From Adlercreutzia caecimuris B7 (GTDB lineage: Bacteria > Actinomycetota > Coriobacteriia > Coriobacteriales > Eggerthellaceae): a stretch of 64,000 bases of DNA. The stretch is taken from NCBI RefSeq assembly GCF_000403355.2, contig NZ_KE159646.1, positions 1,392,258 through 1,456,257 on the forward strand. The letters are read 5' to 3'. The translations under genes were made by a program, and so were the position numbers. Below are positions 60,502 through 64,000 of the stretch, piece by piece. A model generated the notes under the pieces. That model was not told the origin of the DNA, did not search any database, and was given only the letters and a program-made list of their open reading frames with translations. Position 1 is the first letter of the stretch; every line of letters begins with the position of its first letter.

Positions 60502-60893
60502 CAGAACACGCCTTCCTTCACCAGCTGCGCCTGCCGTTGCTGGAGGAAGAAGTCGGACACAGCCATGTAGAAGGCCGCCTCCTCCTGGCTTTGAGCCTGT
60601 GCCATCATCGCAGCGGTGGGCACATGGCTGAAAAGGGCGCGGCATTCCCGGTAGAGCCCATGGGGGGCGCCCGCTTCCGTAGGCTCCCGATGGGCAGAGC
60701 CTCTCGCAAATCGACTGGCGGCCGACGGACGGCCAGCCCGGGGGTGAACCGCCACGCGCTCGAGCACGTCCTCCTCACGGAGCACCCACGCGCGGCCGCT
60801 CTTGCACGCAGGCAGCTGCCCCGCCTTGATAAGCGCCCTCACTCGTGCCGGACTTACCCCAAGCCGCTCCGCGCTTTCCGCCACTGACAGCAT
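60501..60893 (-). CDS. Helix-turn-helix (excisionase-like) protein, probable antitoxin partner
   Basis: 130 residues. The N-terminal 45 residues form a MerR/excisionase-type winged HTH (LSVAESAERLGVSPARVRAL, GQLPACKSGRAWVLREEDVL). A Pro/Arg/Ser-rich linker follows, then a C-terminal helical segment (QSQEEAAFYMAVSDFFLQQR) that may hold the kinase. Ribosome site AAAGGAGAA. Directly upstream of and overlapping the zeta-type gene, so it is likely its cognate repressor/antitoxin. A palindrome sits just upstream. Confidence 0.75.
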   Translation of the reverse strand: MLSVAESAERLGVSPARVRALIKAGQLPACKSGRAWVLREEDVLERVAVHPRAGRPSAASRFARGSAHREPTEAGAPHGLYRECRALFSHVPTAAMMAQAQSQEEAAFYMAVSDFFLQQRQAQLVKEGVF

Positions 60894-60912
60894 GGTTCTC
60901 CTTTCCTAAATC

Positions 60913-60928
60913 ATTGCGTTATCGCAAT
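60913..60928. promoter_or_regulatory. Operator-like inverted repeat upstream of HTH-zeta pair
   Basis: ATTGCG (60913-60918) and CGCAAT (60923-60928) flank TTAT. On the minus strand a -10-like TATTAT overlaps its far edge, so a bound HTH protein would block initiation. It lies 20 bases upstream of the HTH start. The next 160 bases to 61089 hold nothing recognised. Confidence 0.6.
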
Positions 60929-61089
60929 AATAACACAGAGAGACGCCTCGCGTCTCCGCGACGGGGCGCCTCTCTCGGCAGGGGAAACGCAAGCAGGAGG
61001 CGAGGGTCTCGCCGACCCTGCGGCCGCCGCGGCGGGGTGCCTTTCGCGGGCTTTGCAGGCACGGCGCACAACGTTGACCAAAATAGTTG

Positions 61090-61118
61090 TTGATCGACGG
61101 TGCGTCAGGGTGTAGAGT
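61090..61118 (+). promoter_or_regulatory. Sigma-70-type promoter of the riboswitch transcript
   Basis: -35 TTGATC (61090-61095), 17-base spacer, -10 TAGAGT (61113-61118). It would start transcription near 61125, about 50 bases before the glycine aptamer. Confidence 0.6.
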
Positions 61119-61170
61119 GGCCGAGTCAATATTTCTGTGATGTCTTCGGGATGCCCGTGCGGCAAACCGG

Positions 61171-61345
61171 AGGCGGAGAAAACTCTGGAGAACTCTTAAG
61201 TGAGTGCCGAAGGTGCAAGGCCCCCGCGCAAGCGGGCAGCTTCGCGAAGCGGAGCAGGCCGAATCTCTCAGGCAAACGGACAGAGCGATGACGCGACCTC
61301 TTCGGCCGGCCACGCATAAGTTCCCCCGAGTTTTCTCGTGAGAAG
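61171..61345 (+). ncRNA. Glycine riboswitch (single aptamer) with expression platform
   Basis: The aptamer core is recognisable from conserved pieces: CTCTGGAGAACTC (61183-61195), GTGCCGAAGGTGCAAG (about 61204-61219), and GAATCTCTCAGGCAAA with GGACAGAG (61261-61285). P1 can be drawn as CTCTG (61183-61187) with CAGAG (61281-61285). A GC-rich variable helix (CCCGCGCAAGCGGG) lies between. It is a single aptamer, not a tandem pair. Downstream, GAGTTTTCTC (61328-61337) is perfectly complementary to GAGAAAACTC (61176-61185), which overlaps the 5' strand of P1, and is next to the ribosome site of the symporter gene. Confidence 0.88.
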
Positions 61346-61356
61346 AAGGGAACGCC

Positions 61357-62832
61357 GTGGAAGAGGCACTGCTTGGTATCGTTACCACCATCAACAACTA
61401 TCTTTCCAACTACATCCTCATCATCCTGCTGCTCGGCATGGGCATTTGGTTCACCGTGCGCACCAAGGCCATCCAGTTCCGCTGCTTCGGCGAGGGCTGG
61501 CGCCGCGTGTTCGGCGACTTCAGCCTGCGCGGCGGCAACCAGGGCGGCGGCATGACCTCGTTCCAGGCCCTGTCCACCGCCATCGCGGCCCAGGTGGGCA
61601 CCGGCAACATCGTGGGCGCGTGCGGCGCCATCATCGTGGGCGGCCCGGGCGCCATCTTCTGGATGTGGATCATCGCCCTGCTGGGCATGGCCACCAACTA
61701 CGCCGAGGCCGTCATGGCGCAGAAGACCCGCGTCGTGGGCGAGGACGGCACCGTGCACGGCGGCCCGGTGTACTACATCACCACGGCCTTCAAGGGCGGT
61801 CTGGGCAAGTTCCTCGCCGGGTTCTTCGCCGTGGCCATCATTCTGGCGCTCGGCTTCATGGGCTGCATGGTGCAGTCCAACTCCATCGCCGAGACCATGA
61901 ACACCGCCTTCGGCATTCCCACCTGGGTCATCGGCCTGGCCGTGGTCATTCTGGCCGGCATCGTGTTCATCGGCGGCGTGTCCCGTTTGGCCGCCGTCAC
62001 CGAGAAGATCGTGCCCATCATGGCCATCCTCTACGTGCTCGGCTCGCTTATCGTGCTCATCATGAACGCGGCGAACATCCCGGCCACCTTCGCGCTCATC
62101 TTCGAGTGCGCCTTCAACCCCGCCGCCACCGTGGGCGGCGCCACCTTCGGCATCATCGCCGCCATCAGCCAGGGCGCCAAGCGCGGCCTGTTCTCCAACG
62201 AGGCCGGCATGGGCTCCACCCCGCACGCCCACGCGCTGGCCGAGGTGCGCGACCCCCACGAGCAGGGCGTTGTGGCCATGATCGGCGTGTTCGTGGATAC
62301 CATCGTGGTGGTCACCATGACCGCGCTCGTGGTGCTGTCCACCCTGTACGTGGGCGACGGAATGCTCGCCACCGGCGACTACGCGAGCCTCACCGCCGAG
62401 ACTATCACCAAGACCAACATCGCCCAGCTGGCCTTCGGGCAGTTCTTCGGCGAGGGCGCAGGCGCCTGGTTCGTGGCCATCTGCCTTTTGTTCTTCGCCT
62501 TCTCCACCATTCTGTCGTGGAACCTGTTCGCGAAGCTGAACGTGGAGTGGCTCTTCGGAAAGCGCGCCGTGCTGCCCTTCACCGTGATCGCGCTCGTGTT
62601 CATCTTCCTGGGCTCACTTTTGTCCAACGACCTGGTATGGGAGATGGCCGATATGTTCAACCAGCTCATGGTCATTCCCAACGCCATCGCGCTGTTCGCC
62701 CTATCGGGCGCGGTGCTGGCCATCGCCAACGCCAAGCATGACAAACGCGCCCTGGATGTGGCCGAGGAGAAGCTCGCAGACAAGGAGCGCGCCGCCATGA
62801 ACGCCATGGTGGAGAAGGACGAGCGGAAGTAG
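61357..62832 (+). CDS. Alanine/glycine:cation symporter (AGCS family)
   Basis: 491 residues, GTG start at 61357 after AAGGGAAC. Na+- or H+-coupled uptake of glycine/alanine across the inner membrane. Family signature: FQALSTAIAAQVGTGNIVGA, GPGAIFWMWIIALLGMATNY, AEAVMAQKTRV, then GIIAAISQGAKRGLFSNEAG and MGSTPHAHALAEV. About eleven helices. A charged C-terminal tail of about 40 residues. Because a glycine riboswitch controls it, glycine is the probable substrate. Ends with a strong terminator. Confidence 0.94.
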   Translation: MEEALLGIVTTINNYLSNYILIILLLGMGIWFTVRTKAIQFRCFGEGWRRVFGDFSLRGGNQGGGMTSFQALSTAIAAQVGTGNIVGACGAIIVGGPGAIFWMWIIALLGMATNYAEAVMAQKTRVVGEDGTVHGGPVYYITTAFKGGLGKFLAGFFAVAIILALGFMGCMVQSNSIAETMNTAFGIPTWVIGLAVVILAGIVFIGGVSRLAAVTEKIVPIMAILYVLGSLIVLIMNAANIPATFALIFECAFNPAATVGGATFGIIAAISQGAKRGLFSNEAGMGSTPHAHALAEVRDPHEQGVVAMIGVFVDTIVVVTMTALVVLSTLYVGDGMLATGDYASLTAETITKTNIAQLAFGQFFGEGAGAWFVAICLLFFAFSTILSWNLFAKLNVEWLFGKRAVLPFTVIALVFIFLGSLLSNDLVWEMADMFNQLMVIPNAIALFALSGAVLAIANAKHDKRALDVAEEKLADKERAAMNAMVEKDERK

Positions 62833-62846
62833 GCCGTTCAGTCGTC

Positions 62847-62893
62847 ATGGCAGACTCACGTGTATACCACTCATGAGTCTGCCATTTTCATTT
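62847..62893 (+). terminator. Rho-independent terminator after symporter gene
   Basis: ATGGCAGACTCA (62847-62858) pairs perfectly with 62874-62885, with a 15-base loop, followed by a T-rich run (TTTCATTTT). Begins 15 bases after the stop. Confidence 0.85.
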
Positions 62894-63039
62894 TGTGTCA
62901 ACTCTATTAAATATAGGAACATTTGTTTCCATATTGACATTGCCGCAAAATGACGCACCTGCTATAATCTATTTCACCAAAGCCGACTTGAGTGGATACA
63001 AGCTGGGTTCCCGAATGGGAGTAGGCATAGGTTGTATGC

Positions 63040-64000
63040 TTAGAATTCCTTTGCTCCTGGGGTCGGCTTTGGTCGTTTCGCAACTTCTTTCTTCAGGCGA
63101 TCGATGACGCCTTCCGGATTCTCTCGTATCTTATCCCAAATCAAATCCACCGCTTGCTGCGAATAAATGAAAGAAGAGGCCTCCCCTTCCAGCGAGTTAT
63201 CGTAAGAGTATCGGCTATCGGTTTTCATTCCATAGAATGAAGTAAACAGTCCGAACATATAGAGGTTGAAGGGGCGACGATTCTTTGTGCGGGCGCGCGT
63301 ATCCGAGCCATCCTGCATCAGAACAACGTTCGACTTCGCCAGACGCTCGCAAATAGCCTTTACCACTCCACTCGGGCGATAGGGATATTTGTTCTTAACT
63401 TCAACAGGTGTCTTGATGATCGCCACGGGCACATCACCGCTCTCGGCAATGCGAAAAGTATGGTCGGCATCGCCTTTCTTCGTACTTCTCAACTCAGTTA
63501 CATAGGTGCAGCTGAATTTTCTGTTATCGAGTTCATCAGCTGTGGTAAGGATGCCCTCGCGTTTTTCCAACATCTTCTCAAGAACAATGGGGTCGTAGCG
63601 GGCGCGGCACTCATCTTCATCCACTGCAGATTTGCGAACAGACAAAACAAGATAGTTCTCCGGAATGAGGTCGCTCACCTCGATACCTAAGAGCCTTCTT
63701 GCCTGACGATCGAAATTTTCAACGGAGGCTTGCAGAATGGGCCCGTAGAAACTTTCGTATTCAGGAACAATGAAATGAGCGCTGGTATTTCGCACATCGA
63801 TGAGCTTGTCCATATTCCTGCGAAGAGGATCTTTGCTGTTCGTAAACACTTTTTTGAGGCAATCCTCTAGGGAAAGAGTACGCGTATTTCCAGGATAATA
63901 GATCTCCCCAATTCCATACCGCTCAATAATATGAGCTTTAAGCATGAGCTCCCATGCGTTGCAGAGGAAGAAAGAGCAGCCTTCTACATGGTACTGAATA
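63040..64000 (-). CDS. DUF3644 domain protein, 5' end outside window
   Basis: The open frame continues to the window edge (…YHVEGCSFFLCNAWELMLKA before the first inside methionine at 63945), so the true start lies beyond 64000. About 320 residues are visible. Seen: RNMDKLIDVRNTSAHFIVPE (about 40-60 after that methionine), typical of HEPN-like DUF3644 proteins with the R...H motif RNTSAH, and a C-terminal basic tail. Codon use and composition are AT-richer than the symporter gene. The family is often found in defence islands and may be an RNase. No neighbour is visible to confirm this. Confidence 0.75.
   Translation of the reverse strand, partial: IQYHVEGCSFFLCNAWELMLKAHIIERYGIGEIYYPGNTRTLSLEDCLKKVFTNSKDPLRRNMDKLIDVRNTSAHFIVPEYESFYGPILQASVENFDRQARRLLGIEVSDLIPENYLVLSVRKSAVDEDECRARYDPIVLEKMLEKREGILTTADELDNRKFSCTYVTELRSTKKGDADHTFRIAESGDVPVAIIKTPVEVKNKYPYRPSGVVKAICERLAKSNVVLMQDGSDTRARTKNRRPFNLYMFGLFTSFYGMKTDSRYSYDNSLEGEASSFIYSQQAVDLIWDKIRENPEGVIDRLKKEVAKRPKPTPGAKEF

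Noticed and set aside
61338..62741. 467-codon Arg-rich frame overlapping the symporter
   Set aside because: Very Arg/His/Gly-rich shadow in another frame; the symporter frame carries all family motifs.
1..64000. CRISPR array, tRNA or rRNA genes
   Set aside because: I looked for regular 25-40-base repeats with spacers, for cloverleaf signatures and for rRNA-conserved stretches and found none that I can support by eye; a tRNAscan or Infernal run would settle it.

Overview
The window looks like a chromosomal segment from a high-GC anaerobe of the class Coriobacteriia, most probably family Eggerthellaceae. This is an inference from gene content, not from an rRNA gene. Signs are the Tat-exported lipoprotein flavoprotein reductases (8295-10154, 46231-47943), the membrane-anchored LuxR regulator (44295-45908), the ferredoxin-type aldo/keto reductases, QueH, the fused FolP-FolK and generally GC-rich coding sequence. 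No rRNA, tRNA or CRISPR array was seen.

Layout. (1) 1-17022, mostly minus strand: a housekeeping run rlmD - tilS - maf - hpt - ftsH - folP/K - birA - MATE - bioY. It is interrupted twice. A fumarate-reductase-like module with its own TetR regulator (7539-10955) lies between maf and hpt. An AT-richer island (about 12899-15587) sits exactly at the overlap of rlmD and tilS, is flanked by a ~60-bp imperfect direct repeat, and carries an HNH-like nuclease, a SUKH immunity protein and gene fragments. (2) 17067-25471: holin-like membrane protein, a large ABC ATPase-permease fusion, ferritin, QueH, TrhA, endonuclease IV and an AEC transporter. (3) 25565-30664: MerR regulator with a classic 19-bp-spaced promoter, then an XRE regulator divergent from a five-gene operon (SPFH/zinc-ribbon protein, three small membrane proteins, one lipoprotein). 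A perfect 20-bp palindrome lies between them. (4) 30835-40938: aldo/keto reductase, formyl-THF cyclo-ligase, a MEMO-AMMECR1 fusion, a cluster of four broken genes (34493-35792), and a TetR - GH2 - galK - galT galactoside operon. (5) 41359-58915: endonuclease/phosphatase family protein, CPBP protease, DJ-1 protein, LuxR regulator, Tat flavoprotein, HipA-like kinase, aldo/keto reductase, adenine deaminase, C26 peptidase, SfsA, NhaC and a Ski2-like helicase. (6) 58992-64000: YdcF-like protein, an HTH/zeta-toxin pair with an operator-like repeat, a glycine riboswitch upstream of an alanine/glycine symporter, and an incomplete DUF3644 protein.

Themes. Biotin and folate functions cluster at the left end: BioY uptake, a BirA without a DNA-binding domain, and FolP/FolK. 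Respiration-like reductases are exported by the Tat pathway and have no membrane anchor subunit next to them. The most promising candidates for something new are the XRE-controlled SPFH/zinc-ribbon operon, the island at the rlmD/tilS junction with its nuclease-immunity pair, the HTH-zeta module, and the riboswitch expression platform. Two unrelated long intergenic inverted repeats (21650-21767 and 45917-46048) are unexplained.
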